The translations under genes and the position numbers were made by a program. Under the pieces are notes generated by a model, which saw nothing but the letters and a program-made list of their open reading frames with translations, was not told the origin of the DNA and did not search any database. A DNA stretch of 64,000 nt, from NCBI RefSeq assembly GCF_000756655.1, contig NZ_ARXU01000012.1, positions 1 through 64,000 on the forward strand, written 5' to 3'. Positions 17,634-26,311 of this stretch are shown here, piece by piece. Every line of letters begins with the position of its first letter. Within the stretch, counting starts at the first letter, position 1. The stretch is from Alcanivorax jadensis T9 (GTDB taxonomy: Bacteria; Pseudomonadota; Gammaproteobacteria; Pseudomonadales; Alcanivoracaceae).

Positions 17634-19295
17634 GTGAGTAAGAGCATGATTCGTGTTCCCGATGTGGGCAGCAGTGATCCTGTTGACGTCATCGAGATCA
17701 GCGTGAAAGTCGGCGACACCATCGCTGCAGAAGACACCATTATTGTTTTGGAGTCGGACAAGGCCACCGTGGAAGTCCCTGCGCCCCAGGGTGGCAAGAT
17801 TACTGCCATTGGCGTCAAGGTCGGCGACCGGGTCAAGGAAGGCGATGAGCTGATGGAAGTGGAGGCCGAAGGCGAGTCGGAAGAGGAATCTTCCGCGGAA
17901 TCCGGGGCCGCCAGTGATGCGCCTGAAGCCTCTGAGGAAAAACCGGATACAGCCTCAAAGCCGCAGGAAGAGGATGAGTCCGGCGCGCCACAAGAGCAGC
18001 AAAGCGGTGGCAGTGAAACCGTTACCGTTCCTGACCTGGGCGATATTGATTCCGCCGAAATCATCGAAGTGAATGTGGCCGCTGGCGACAGTCTGGAGGC
18101 CGAGCAGGTCATCGTGGTGCTGGAATCGGACAAGGCGTCCCTGGAAATCCCCGCTCCCTCCGCCGGCAAGGTGGAATCGGTAGCCGTGAAGGTTGGAGAT
18201 AAGGTGGGCACCGGTGATGCCCTGCTGACCCTTGCGGTGTCCGAGGGCAAGCCGGCAGCGTACAAGAACGCCGAGGCAGAAGAAAAGCCAGAAGCGAAAC
18301 CGGCGACCTCGTCGGCATCGGGCCAGCCCGCACAACAGCAAAAACCGGCTCCAGCGACCTCTCCGCCGCCAGCGGCAGATTCCGGCTCTCCCTCCAAATC
18401 CGTGCACGCCGGCCCGGCGGTGCGCAAGTTGGCCCGTGAAATGGGCGTGGATCTGGCCCAGGTCAGCGGCACCGGACCCAAGGATCGTATCCTCAAGGAA
18501 GATGTACATGCCTGGGTAAAACAGAGGCTGGACGGTGCGTCTGCGGCTTCCGGTGGAGGCCTGGCGGTGGAGTTGCCTGAGATCGATTTCAGTCAGTTCG
18601 GTGAGATTGAGCGGCTGGAGCTCAACAAGCTGCGCAAGGTGTCTGCCCAGAACCTGATCCGCTCCTGGTTGACCATTCCCCATGTTACCCAGCATGAGAT
18701 GGCGGATATCACTGACCTGGAAGCCTTCCGCAAACACCAGAACAAGGCCCTGGAGAAAGACGGCGTCAAACTCACCATGCTGGCGTTTCTGGTTAGCGCC
18801 TGCGCCCGGGCACTGCAGGAGTTTCCTCGCTTCAACAGCTCGCTGGAAAACAGCGGTGAGGCCCTGATCCAGAAGCACTACATCAATATCGGCATTGCCG
18901 TGGATACTCCCAATGGTCTGGTGGTACCGGTGATCAAGGAGGCGGACAAGAAGGGTCTGAAAGCCATTGCTCTGGAAATGGGTGAGCTGGCGGAAAAGGC
19001 CCGCAACCGCAAACTGACACCGGCTGACATGAAGGGGGGTACTTTCAGTATTTCCTCGCTGGGGGGAATTGGTGGCACTGCCTTTACCCCCATCGTGAAC
19101 TGGCCTGAGGTTGCCATTCTGGGTGTAAGCCGTTCAGACATGCAGCCGGTCTGGGACGGTGAGCAGTTTCAGCCCCGGTTGATGTTGCCGCTGAGCCTGT
19201 CCTACGATCACCGGGTGATTGATGGCGCGGATGCGGCTCGTTTCACTACCTATCTGAGTCAGTTGTTGACGGATATGCGGCGCGCCTTGTTGTAG
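17634..19295 (+). CDS. aceF: Pyruvate dehydrogenase E2, dihydrolipoamide acetyltransferase
   Basis: AceF is the core that transfers acetyl groups to CoA. It has two lipoyl domains, with lipoyl lysines at K43 ([10 protein letters not shown]) and K167 ([10 protein letters not shown]). Alanine/proline-rich linkers, an E3/E1-binding domain at ~257-296 and the catalytic acetyltransferase domain ending in [16 protein letters not shown] follow. E. coli AceF has three lipoyl domains, so this is the two-domain variant common in related bacteria. GTG at 17634 is chosen as start because AAAGGAG lies 7 bases upstream; it gives 553 residues. Confidence 0.96.
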   Translation: MSKSMIRVPDVGSSDPVDVIEISVKVGDTIAAEDTIIVLESDKATVEVPAPQGGKITAIGVKVGDRVKEGDELMEVEAEGESEEESSAESGAASDAPEASEEKPDTASKPQEEDESGAPQEQQSGGSETVTVPDLGDIDSAEIIEVNVAAGDSLEAEQVIVVLESDKASLEIPAPSAGKVESVAVKVGDKVGTGDALLTLAVSEGKPAAYKNAEAEEKPEAKPATSSASGQPAQQQKPAPATSPPPAADSGSPSKSVHAGPAVRKLAREMGVDLAQVSGTGPKDRILKEDVHAWVKQRLDGASAASGGGLAVELPEIDFSQFGEIERLELNKLRKVSAQNLIRSWLTIPHVTQHEMADITDLEAFRKHQNKALEKDGVKLTMLAFLVSACARALQEFPRFNSSLENSGEALIQKHYINIGIAVDTPNGLVVPVIKEADKKGLKAIALEMGELAEKARNRKLTPADMKGGTFSISSLGGIGGTAFTPIVNWPEVAILGVSRSDMQPVWDGEQFQPRLMLPLSLSYDHRVIDGADAARFTTYLSQLLTDMRRALL

Positions 19296-19303
19296 TGGTA
19301 GCG

Positions 19304-19335
19304 ATAAAAAAGCCGGCTTCTGCCGGCTTTTTTAT
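19304..19335. terminator. Bidirectional terminator between aceF and the Spy-like gene
   Basis: A long stem (AAAAAAGCCGGC paired with GCCGGCTTTTTT) has A and T tracts on both sides. It can therefore end aceEF rightward and the convergent Spy/CpxP-like gene leftward. Confidence 0.92.
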
Positions 19336-19354
19336 CAAGGCAAGAGTGCGGGGG

Positions 19355-19681
19355 TTATTCGACATCACGCCCCTTTTTGTCTTTTCGGTTTTCTTTTTTC
19401 TCTGCCCTGCGCTCCATGCGCTTTTCTTTCATCTCGGCCAGTTTTTCCTGCTGTTCCTGGGTCAGTACCTTGTTCATCTTGTCCTGGGTTTCTTCGTGCA
19501 AGGCTTTCATCTTCTCGCCCTGCTCCTGAAAGATAGCTTTGAGCTGGGTACTTTGCTCCTCGCTCAGTGCCAGTTTCTTTTCCAGACGCTCCACCATGTG
19601 CTCCCCGCCTTTATGACCGGGGCCATAGGCAAAAGCGGAAGTGGTAAAGATAGCCAGTGCAACAATAGCCAATTTCTTCAT
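19355..19681 (-). CDS. Spy/CpxP-family periplasmic protein
   Basis: The 108-residue protein has a signal peptide (MKKLAIVALAIFTTSAFA, cut before YGPG) and a helical, highly charged mature part with the LTxxQ-type motifs LSEEQSTQLKA and LTQEQQEKLAEM. Spy and CpxP are small periplasmic chaperones or regulators induced by envelope stress. The ATG at 19681 follows AAGGAGAT. It lies downstream of and in the same direction as the BaeSR-like two-component genes; in E. coli BaeR controls spy, so it is a likely target. The lysine/glutamate-rich tail (residues 80-108) is notable. Confidence 0.82.
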   Translation of the reverse strand: MKKLAIVALAIFTTSAFAYGPGHKGGEHMVERLEKKLALSEEQSTQLKAIFQEQGEKMKALHEETQDKMNKVLTQEQQEKLAEMKEKRMERRAEKKENRKDKKGRDVE

Positions 19682-19804
19682 GGTGATCTCCTTGTGACTC
19701 AGTGAGTCCCTGTGAATGTGTGGGATCAGTATGGGCGGGAAGCGTGCAAGGAATATGCAGGAATTGTGGAAAAGCTGGTTCGATGGCATCGGTATGGAAT
19801 CAGG

Positions 19805-19965
19805 CTGTAGGAGCCTCTCTTGAGGGGCGAACCGGAACTGGCTGGCGAGTAGCTATCCGGAAACTGTCAAATGGTGAAATGCCTGATCGCCCTTCGGTCG
19901 ACTCCGTGCTTCGCACGGTTCGCGGCTCATACCCGCGGGGCACAGAGAGCGCCGCTCCTACTGCG
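19805..19965. repeat. Composite REP-like repeat, family A-long
   Basis: The region begins CTGTAGGAGC and ends GCCGCTCCTAC, with decayed internal segments that resemble those at 38462-38690, 48968-49121 and 60361-60534. It fills the gap between the response regulator gene and the Spy-like gene. Confidence 0.65.
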
Positions 19966-19988
19966 GCTTTGGAGGAGGAGTGTTGCCG

Positions 19989-20660
19989 CTACGGCTGTTC
20001 CAGCCGATACCCGACCCCATAAACACTGCCGATCCAGTCATGGGAGGCGTCATCCCCGTCGCTGAGCTTGCGGCGCAGTTTGCGGATGTGGCTGTCGATG
20101 GTGCGATCAGAGACCACCCGGTGGTCCTGGTAGATTTCATCCATCAACTGGTCTCGGGACCAGATGCGGCCAGGGTGGCGTGACAGGGTGGCGAGCAGGG
20201 CGAATTCGATGGCAGTGAGGGCGACCCGCTGTGTGCCCATGACCGCCTCATAGCGTTCGTCGTCCAGGGTCAGGGTGGGGCCGGCACTGTCCGGTTGCGG
20301 ATTGGCCCGGCGCAGTACCGCCTTGACCCGGGCCACCACTTCCCGGGGGCTGAAGGGCTTGCAGATATAGTCGTCGGCGCCCAGTTCCAGACCCAGCAGG
20401 CGATCCACTTCATCCACTCGGGCAGTGACCATCAGGATCGGCACCTGGCTGTGGCGGCGGATGGCTTTGCACACTTCCATGCCGTCACCGTCCGGCAGCA
20501 TCAGGTCCAGCAGGATGGCCTGGAAACGTTCCTCTTTTGCCAGTGCCATGGCGGTCCGGGCGCTGTCGGTCTGTTCGGTGTGGAAGTGGGCATGCTGGAG
20601 GTAGTCTGCCATCAGTTGTGACAAACGCGGCTCATCTTCCACAATCAGGATGCGGCTCAT
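19989..20660 (-). CDS. baeR: BaeR-like OmpR-family response regulator
   Basis: This 223-residue regulator has a receiver domain (phospho-acceptor D52, K101) and a winged-helix DNA-binding domain. The stretch RLLGLELGADDYICKPFSPR is close to BaeR of E. coli, where BaeSR answers envelope stress by inducing spy and efflux genes. The start overlaps the kinase stop by 4 bases (ATGA), showing co-translation. A Spy-like gene 308 bases downstream supports the assignment. CpxR-like paralogues are an alternative. Confidence 0.85.
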   Translation of the reverse strand: MSRILIVEDEPRLSQLMADYLQHAHFHTEQTDSARTAMALAKEERFQAILLDLMLPDGDGMEVCKAIRRHSQVPILMVTARVDEVDRLLGLELGADDYICKPFSPREVVARVKAVLRRANPQPDSAGPTLTLDDERYEAVMGTQRVALTAIEFALLATLSRHPGRIWSRDQLMDEIYQDHRVVSDRTIDSHIRKLRRKLSDGDDASHDWIGSVYGVGYRLEQP

Positions 20661-22009
20661 GAGGTCTCTCCCGGCAGGGTGATACGGATGCGCACGCCGC
20701 CCAGAGGGCTGTGCTCCGCGCCGATAGTGCCGCCATGGGCTTCAACGATACGCTGGCAAATGGCCAACCCCAGGCCGGCGCCGCCGGTGCGGCGGTTGCG
20801 GGAGCTTTCTACCCGGTACAGATGGTCGAACAAGCGGGGCAGGGCCTCGTCGGGCACGCCCGGGGCACTGTCTTCCAGCAGTAGTTCCCAGTTGTCGCCA
20901 GTGTGTGTCAGCGAGAGACTCAAGGTACCGCCGCTGGCGGTGTACTTGAGAGAGTTCTGCAGCAGGTTGTCCAGCAGCTGGCGAATGCGCACCGGATCCA
21001 TATCAATAACGGCAAGGTCGGGAATACGGGTTTCCAGGCTGATGCTCTGCTGGCTAAAGCTGTTGCGATAGCTGTCGACCACCTCGCCGAGCAGGTCCGC
21101 CAGATCCTCCCGGTGGAACCGATAACGCAGATTGCCGCCATCCGCCAGTGCCAGGTCGTGCAGGTCGTTGATCAGGTGAGTGAGCTGGGCCACTTCTCCT
21201 TCCAGAGACTTGATGAACTCCGGGCTCAAGGGGCGAATGCCATCGCTGATGGCTTCCAGCTCACCCTGCAGGATTGCCACCGGGGTACGCAGCTCATGGG
21301 CAATATCCGAGAACCAGCGTTGGCGGGCCTGCTGGCCCTGATCCAGCCGCTGCGCCAGCTGATTGACCTGTTCGGTGAGGGTGCCGAGTTCGTCCCGGCG
21401 GCGGGTTTCCAGGCGGGCGCTGTAGTGGCCTTCCTGCAGGTCGCGGGTGTGGTTGGACAGGGCAAGAATGGGTGCCACCAGATGACGGGCCAGCAGCCAG
21501 GACACCAGCAGCGAGAGAACCACGCCCACAAACAGCATCCAGCCCATGAAGCGAAGTTGGCGGCCCATGAAGCGCTGGTCCAGTTTGTCGCGGATGGCTT
21601 CCTGGTCCGGGTAAGTCAGGTAGCCCACCGTCGTGTTGCCGCTGCGAACCGGAATTTCCGAGCGGAATTTTCGCGGCGCTGTTGGGCCGAACAGCCGTTG
21701 TTTTTGTGCATCCAGCAGTTGCAGGTGACGGTGATCGCCGCGGCTGTCCCGGTCCTCATCCCGGTCACCGGCCAGCCGGTAGAGGCGTTTCAGTTGACGG
21801 GGATCGTCCATCAGGAACTGCCAACCGCCGCGCTGCTGATAGAGCAACCCCAGGTGATCCGCCAGTCGTTCTACCTGCGCTTGCTGACGTTCATCCAGAT
21901 AGGTTTCCAGACTGCGCAGGAACGACAGGTAATAAAAACCGCTGGCCGCCAGGGTCAGCACCAGGAAGGTAGACAGGAAAATGACAAAGAGTTTGTTGCG
22001 GATGCCCAT
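20657..22009 (-). CDS. baeS: BaeS-like sensor histidine kinase
   Basis: The 450-residue inner-membrane kinase has a first membrane helix at ~5-27, a periplasmic sensor region to ~150, a second helix at ~155-174 and a HAMP linker. A HisKA domain follows with phospho-His H238 (FSDIAHELRTP), then an HATPase domain with its N, G1 and G2 boxes (DNLLQNSLKYT, GAGLGLAIC). The ATG at 22009 starts MGIRNKLFV; a frame extension to 22075 has no signal-like start. It is the first gene of the pair with the response regulator. Confidence 0.87.
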   Translation of the reverse strand: MGIRNKLFVIFLSTFLVLTLAASGFYYLSFLRSLETYLDERQQAQVERLADHLGLLYQQRGGWQFLMDDPRQLKRLYRLAGDRDEDRDSRGDHRHLQLLDAQKQRLFGPTAPRKFRSEIPVRSGNTTVGYLTYPDQEAIRDKLDQRFMGRQLRFMGWMLFVGVVLSLLVSWLLARHLVAPILALSNHTRDLQEGHYSARLETRRRDELGTLTEQVNQLAQRLDQGQQARQRWFSDIAHELRTPVAILQGELEAISDGIRPLSPEFIKSLEGEVAQLTHLINDLHDLALADGGNLRYRFHREDLADLLGEVVDSYRNSFSQQSISLETRIPDLAVIDMDPVRIRQLLDNLLQNSLKYTASGGTLSLSLTHTGDNWELLLEDSAPGVPDEALPRLFDHLYRVESSRNRRTGGAGLGLAICQRIVEAHGGTIGAEHSPLGGVRIRITLPGETS

Positions 22010-22207
22010 GGCGTGAAATCGTCGGTCCGGGACCCCAGTGTAGCCCGGTACCGCGCCGTTGCGGCAGGGTTGCACAATGTTTTCACAATGGCGGTGCCGG
22101 AGGCCTGACGCTCAAGGTTGGACGAGCCCACTTCTTCACGCTGCAAGCATCGCTTCCCGCAAAAACACCTTACTGGCCTTGAAAACCGGCACAGACTAAC
22201 GGATGAC

Positions 22208-22273
22208 GTAGGGTGCACTGAGCCTAAGCGAACTGCACCAATTTAGCGGTGGGCTGGTACGGTTACCCCTACG
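22208..22273. repeat. Family-C repeat with decayed right arm
   Basis: The left arm GTAGGGTGCACTGAGCCTAA and its continuation to 22240 match the copy at 23020 base for base, but the right arm has degenerated. It lies between the kinase gene and the adenosyltransferase gene. Confidence 0.75.
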
Positions 22274-22311
22274 ATTGTTGCACCGCTACGTTGCTGAAGA
22301 GGGGGGCTCCT

Positions 22312-22342
22312 CAATGAACTCTGTGCTCTCTGTGGTAAAAAA
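22312..22342. repeat. Family-D half repeat (CTCTGTG...CTCTGTGGTAAAAA)
   Basis: One arm of the CACAGAG repeat family: AACTCTGTGCTCTCTGTGGT then AAAAAA. Paired copies occur at 26075-26293 and 58826-58903. It sits just after the adenosyltransferase gene. Confidence 0.75.
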
Positions 22343-22363
22343 TAGGATTTCCAAACAGCGAGA

Positions 22364-22936
22364 TCAGCCCCTCTTTGCCTTCGGTTGCCAAAGTACTTCC
22401 GGCGATTCCTGGCGCAAGTTGATCACCCGGGCCATCACGAACAACAGGTCCGAAAGCCGGTTGACCAGGGCCAGGCTGACCGGGTTGACGGCGTCCTCGT
22501 CGGCCTCCTGCAGGGCCACGAAGTGGCGTTCCGTGCGCCGGGCCACAGTGCGGCAGTGGTGGCACCAGGCGGCGTCCGGGTGGCCGCCGGGGAGCACAAA
22601 CTCTTTCAATGGCGGCAGTTCGGCGTTGAAGGTATCCGCCCGGGATTCCAGCTCCACCAGATCGTGGTCGTCGATCACGCGATGACCGGGTATGGCCAGC
22701 TCGCCGCCGATATCGAACAGCAACTGCTGGGCCAGGCCGAGCACGGTATCCAGATCTGCGTCCAGTGACCGGGCGCGCAGTACGCCCATGCCGCTGTTCA
22801 GTTCGTCCAGTTCGCCCAGTACCTGAATGCGCGGGTGCCACTTGCTGACCCGGCTGCCATCGGCCAGCCCGGTATCACCGCGGTCGCCGGTGCGGGTGAT
22901 CACCCGGTTGATGCGGGTCTTGTCGTTGTCGCTCAT
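22364..22936 (-). CDS. Cob(I)alamin adenosyltransferase, PduO type
   Basis: This 190-residue enzyme adds the 5'-deoxyadenosyl group from ATP to cob(I)alamin, making coenzyme B12. The PduO-family ATP site is at the N-terminus (TRTGDRGDTGLADGSRVSK), followed by LGELDELNS, and the C-terminal RNRLSD-type motif is present as VNRLSDLLFVMAR. It is the final step of B12 salvage or synthesis. The gene downstream of a TonB receptor on the same strand hints at B12 uptake, but an inverted repeat of 81 bases lies between them. Confidence 0.93.
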   Translation of the reverse strand: MSDNDKTRINRVITRTGDRGDTGLADGSRVSKWHPRIQVLGELDELNSGMGVLRARSLDADLDTVLGLAQQLLFDIGGELAIPGHRVIDDHDLVELESRADTFNAELPPLKEFVLPGGHPDAAWCHHCRTVARRTERHFVALQEADEDAVNPVSLALVNRLSDLLFVMARVINLRQESPEVLWQPKAKRG

Positions 22937-23019
22937 GCTGGCTCCTGATGAAGTGGTTTTAACCGCAGCGGACTCGGAGGGAAAACGAGTCGTTGTTCTC
23001 CGGGGTGTCCGAGTCGGTC

Positions 23020-23100
23020 GTAGGGTGCACTGAGCCTAAGCGAACTGCACCATCAAAACTTTAGGCCGGTGCAGTTCGCCTTAGGCTCAGTGCACCCTAC
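23020..23100. repeat. Inverted repeat, family C (best copy)
   Basis: Long arms starting GTAGGGTGCACTGAGCCTAA pair with the right arm ending GGCTCAGTGCACCCTAC, about 32 bp with a single-base bulge, around an 18-base centre. It lies between the TonB receptor stop and the adenosyltransferase start. Confidence 0.9.
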
Positions 23101-23108
23101 AAAGGTTC

Positions 23109-25004
23109 CTAGAACTCCACGCCAAACGCGGCCCGGTAATGACGCTCCGGTAATGGATACAGCGTGGCCGTGTTGGTGGTGTTGCTGAAGTTGCCGTAGT
23201 CCACCACCTGGTGGTCTTCCAGATTGTAGACGCCTGCCTTGAGATAAAACGCCTGATAGCGGGCGGTCAATTGCAGGTCCGTGGTGCGGTAGTGGTCCAG
23301 TTTGCGGAAGCGGTTGTCCAGGTCGCCGTCGTAGCGGCGATCCCCCACGTAGCGATGGCTGATCTGGGTGGACAGCCAGGACAGGGCCTGCCAGTCGGCG
23401 ATCAGTTGCAGGGTTTGTTCCGGCACCAGGGGCACGTCGTTGCGGTCGAAGGGGCCGCCGTCGAAACGGACCTGCTGGGCGCTGGCGTTGATGGTCAGCA
23501 TCAGGTCCTTGTCCAGCCGCCAGCGGGAATTGATGCTGACGCCCTTGTGCACGGTGCGGTCTTCCAAATTGCGATTGGTAAAGCTGACCGGATCAAAGAG
23601 GATCTCATTGTCGATCTCGGCTCGCCAGAAGGTCAGGGTGGAATGCTGGCGGCCCTGGGACCAGCTGGCTCCGGCGGTGTAGCCCTTACCGGTTTGCGGA
23701 TCAATGGGGGGATTAAAGGGGCTCAGTTCATCCACGTTGGCAATGCGCACGCTGCGCTGGGCGCCAGCGAACAGGGCCAGGTTACCCGTGAAGGTATAGC
23801 GGATTCCGCCCTCATACATTTCTCCATCCTGCTCCTTGTCCGCCCCCTCGCCACTGAGAGTGCTTTCCAGTTTGCGGGCGCCGGCGCTGAGAGACAGTTT
23901 CGGTGTGAGGCTGACCAGATTGTGCAGATACCAGGCCCGCTGGCTTTGCTCCAGCTCCCGGTTACCGAAACTGGTTCGGCTGTCGTAATCGTATTCGTGA
24001 AGATCCAGGCCCAGGGTCCAGTTGTGAACGGCACTGCCGGTAGTGTGCTGGCCTTCCAGTTTGGGCGTGACGCTGTAGCTCTCCACCACGGTTTCACCGA
24101 AGCTGCCGCTGGAGACAAACGCAAAGGTCTGTTCTTGACGGCGCTTGCTGGCTTCCAAAGTCAGTGCGGTGTTGCCGCGCAGGGCAATGCGTAGGCCCGG
24201 CATCAGCCAGTAATTGTCCTGTTCGGCATCGTCGAAGGGGGTGTCGGTACCCTGCGGATTGTTGCGAAATTGCGCTTCGCTACGACCGCCGGGCAGTCCA
24301 AGTTCTTGTTTTTCGCCGTTGGCAGTGAAGTAGGCCTCAATGCCGTCCTGTTGATAACGTACATCGGCAAAAGCGCTGTGGTTACGCACCTCGTTATTAT
24401 CCCGGTAGCCGTCGCTGTCCAGGGTGCTCATGGCCACAGCGCCGCTCAGGCTGCCCTGATGGCCGGTGGCGTAGCCGCTGCCGCCCAGGGAGCCATAGCT
24501 ACCACCGTTCACTTCCAGACCGGCGCTGTTGTCATAGCGGCGGCGGGTGACGATATTGATCACTCCGCCCACGGCACCATTGCCGTACAAGGCCGCACCC
24601 GCGCCGGGAAGAATCTCGATACGTTCAATGGCGGCCAGCGGAATACCGCTGAGAAAGGGGCTGGCCAGATCGATATTCGAGAGGCGGCGACCATTGAGCA
24701 GGATCAGGGTGTTCTGGTTGGCGCCGGCACCGAAGCCCAATAGATCCAGGCTCGCCTCACTGCCGTTAGTGCCATAGAGCTGGCTGGCTTGCAGCCCCCC
24801 CACGGTATCCAGCACTTCCGTCAGGTTGCTGGCGGGCATGCTGGCCAGGGTCTCCCGACCCAGGGTCAGGGTGCCAGTGGGTAGTTCCCCGGCCAGGCTA
24901 GGGTGGCTGGCGCCACTGACTTTCACTGCCTTGATTTCGTTATTGGCCAGGGTCAGGCCACTGGTGGCGATCAGCCCAACGGCCAGAAAAATGCGACTGT
25001 GCAT
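23109..25004 (-). CDS. TonB-dependent outer-membrane receptor
   Basis: The 631-residue protein has a signal peptide (residues 1-20, ending TLA) and a plug domain at ~40-160 with the typical LNGRRLSNIDL, IERIEILPGAGAALYG and AVGGVINIVTRR motifs. A beta-barrel ends in the canonical aromatic strand with terminal Phe (FGVEF). It takes up an iron chelate, cobalamin or another scarce ligand using TonB energy. The length is close to BtuB, and the next gene downstream is a cobalamin adenosyltransferase, which favours B12. I see no cobalamin riboswitch in front of it, so the ligand stays open. Confidence 0.9.
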   Translation of the reverse strand: MHSRIFLAVGLIATSGLTLANNEIKAVKVSGASHPSLAGELPTGTLTLGRETLASMPASNLTEVLDTVGGLQASQLYGTNGSEASLDLLGFGAGANQNTLILLNGRRLSNIDLASPFLSGIPLAAIERIEILPGAGAALYGNGAVGGVINIVTRRRYDNSAGLEVNGGSYGSLGGSGYATGHQGSLSGAVAMSTLDSDGYRDNNEVRNHSAFADVRYQQDGIEAYFTANGEKQELGLPGGRSEAQFRNNPQGTDTPFDDAEQDNYWLMPGLRIALRGNTALTLEASKRRQEQTFAFVSSGSFGETVVESYSVTPKLEGQHTTGSAVHNWTLGLDLHEYDYDSRTSFGNRELEQSQRAWYLHNLVSLTPKLSLSAGARKLESTLSGEGADKEQDGEMYEGGIRYTFTGNLALFAGAQRSVRIANVDELSPFNPPIDPQTGKGYTAGASWSQGRQHSTLTFWRAEIDNEILFDPVSFTNRNLEDRTVHKGVSINSRWRLDKDLMLTINASAQQVRFDGGPFDRNDVPLVPEQTLQLIADWQALSWLSTQISHRYVGDRRYDGDLDNRFRKLDHYRTTDLQLTARYQAFYLKAGVYNLEDHQVVDYGNFSNTTNTATLYPLPERHYRAAFGVEF

Positions 25005-25094
25005 GGAGGTTCCACGAATCCGGATTAGTGCCCGCTACGATGGCGAAAAACGGCATTTAATTCCAGTGCTGGTGCGTCAAAACCTTTCCCGGCA

Positions 25095-25169
25095 ATGTAG
25101 GAGCTTGCTGGCAAGCGAACCGGGTTGGGAAATCAGCGCCGATGTTCGCTTGCCAGCAAGCTCCTACAT
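25095..25169. repeat. REP-like inverted repeat, family A
   Basis: Perfect 26-base arms (25095-25120 and 25144-25169; TGTAGGAGCTTGCTGGCAAG...) surround a 23-base centre. It lies between the TonB receptor gene and the ketopantoate reductase gene and overlaps the last codon of the latter. Confidence 0.92.
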
Positions 25170-26051
25170 AGTCAGGGAACGCCGCATGGCCGTGACCACC
25201 TTCCTGTTGGCGGGGACGGCCAGCCCCAGCCGGTCCGCCTGCTGCACCAGCCAGCCATTGATGGCATCGATTTCCGTCTGTGCCCCCCGTTGCCAGTCCG
25301 CACGCATGGAAGAGGTATTGCCGGCGGTGGCCCGGGCCACGGTGAGTACATTGTCCAGGGAGTGGCCGGGCCACGCCGGGTCCAGTTGTCGCAGCACCTG
25401 ATCCGCTTCTTCGCAAAGCTGTGTGGCCTGTTCGCGCAAGGCCGGGTCGGCGCTAATACGGCCATTGGGCACATCGTAAAGAGCGGTCAGCGGATTGATC
25501 ACTGCATTCGCCACCAGTTTGTGCCACTGGCGTGGGCGGATGTCGTCTTCCCAGTGCAGATCCGGCCAGTGTTCGGTCAGTGCGGCAAACCAGGCAGGTG
25601 GGGCAGTGCTGCCTCCGAGCCAGGTGGCATTTTCTGCCACTACCGTGTGGTCCGGGTGCTGACCTTTGACGGCGCTGGTGGTGACAGCTTCCAACGCGGA
25701 AAACCCCGCCGGCAACAGGCCATCCAGGGCGCCCAGTCCATTCTGAAAACGCAGTACCAGAGAGTCGGTGTCAAGACGATCGGTTAGCGGCGCCATCGCC
25801 TGGTGGGTATAGGGGGTTTTGACTGCCACCAGTAAATGGTCGATGTGATCGGGTAAGGTCGCAGGGTCCAGCACCGGTAACGACAACATCTGCTGACGTC
25901 CGTCCGGCAGCCTCAGCGTCTTTTCCAGTGGCGCCGGGGAGTCATGGCGAATCACGGTAACGCCATGTCCTGCCCGGGTCAGATACCAGGCCGCCAGGGT
26001 GCCCATATTGCCGGCACCCAATAAAAACCAGTGGGGGAAAGTGTGGGGCAT
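25164..26051 (-). CDS. panE: 2-dehydropantoate 2-reductase family protein
   Basis: The 295-residue protein has an N-terminal Rossmann fold with FLLGAGNMGTLAAWYL and a C-terminal helical domain (HKLVANAVINPLTALYDVPNG) with the family lysine and asparagine. PanE reduces ketopantoate to pantoate with NADPH for pantothenate and CoA synthesis. I start at the ATG 26051; upstream codons in the same frame come from a family-D repeat. Paralogous ApbA/PanE-like reductases exist, so the substrate is inferred from family only. Confidence 0.85.
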   Translation of the reverse strand: MPHTFPHWFLLGAGNMGTLAAWYLTRAGHGVTVIRHDSPAPLEKTLRLPDGRQQMLSLPVLDPATLPDHIDHLLVAVKTPYTHQAMAPLTDRLDTDSLVLRFQNGLGALDGLLPAGFSALEAVTTSAVKGQHPDHTVVAENATWLGGSTAPPAWFAALTEHWPDLHWEDDIRPRQWHKLVANAVINPLTALYDVPNGRISADPALREQATQLCEEADQVLRQLDPAWPGHSLDNVLTVARATAGNTSSMRADWQRGAQTEIDAINGWLVQQADRLGLAVPANRKVVTAMRRSLTM

Positions 26052-26074
26052 AAGATCGCAGGCCAAAGAACTGA

Positions 26075-26293
26075 TTTTTACCACAGAGGATACAGAGAAC
26101 ACAGAGTTAACGGGGTATTCTTGTGGGCGCGTAGCAATGATCGACGGTGTCAGGGGCGAGTTGCTAGAAGCGAGTTTCGAAAAACAAAACCGGTAGGTTG
26201 GGGGAGTAAGCTTTTGCTTCTCGCGCGGCCAGCGACGAATCTGCCGAGCGCACGCTTTTCCTCAGTGAACTCTGTGTCCTCTGTGGTGAAAAA
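26075..26293. repeat. Paired family-D repeats (ACCACAGAGG ... CCTCTGTGGT)
   Basis: Left arm 26075-26108 (TTTTTACCACAGAGGATACA and on) and right arm 26268-26293 (AACTCTGTGTCCTCTGTGGT and on) are inverted to one another around ~160 bases of unconserved sequence. They fill the gap between the PanE-like gene and the response regulator gene downstream of it. Confidence 0.8.
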
Positions 26294-26311
26294 TGTTTTT
26301 GTCCGCGTCAC

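Noticed and set aside
20903-22108. 401-residue open frame antisense to the sensor kinase
   Set aside because: The kinase has all expected domains on the other strand; the antisense frame is Gln/His-rich without motifs.
25005-25094. Cobalamin riboswitch before the TonB receptor
   Set aside because: The leader on the minus strand is short and shows no B12-box-like core; a REP palindrome follows directly.
26075-26293. CRISPR-like repeats (CACAGAG motifs)
   Set aside because: Units are short, inverted and irregularly spaced, not direct repeats with uniform spacers.
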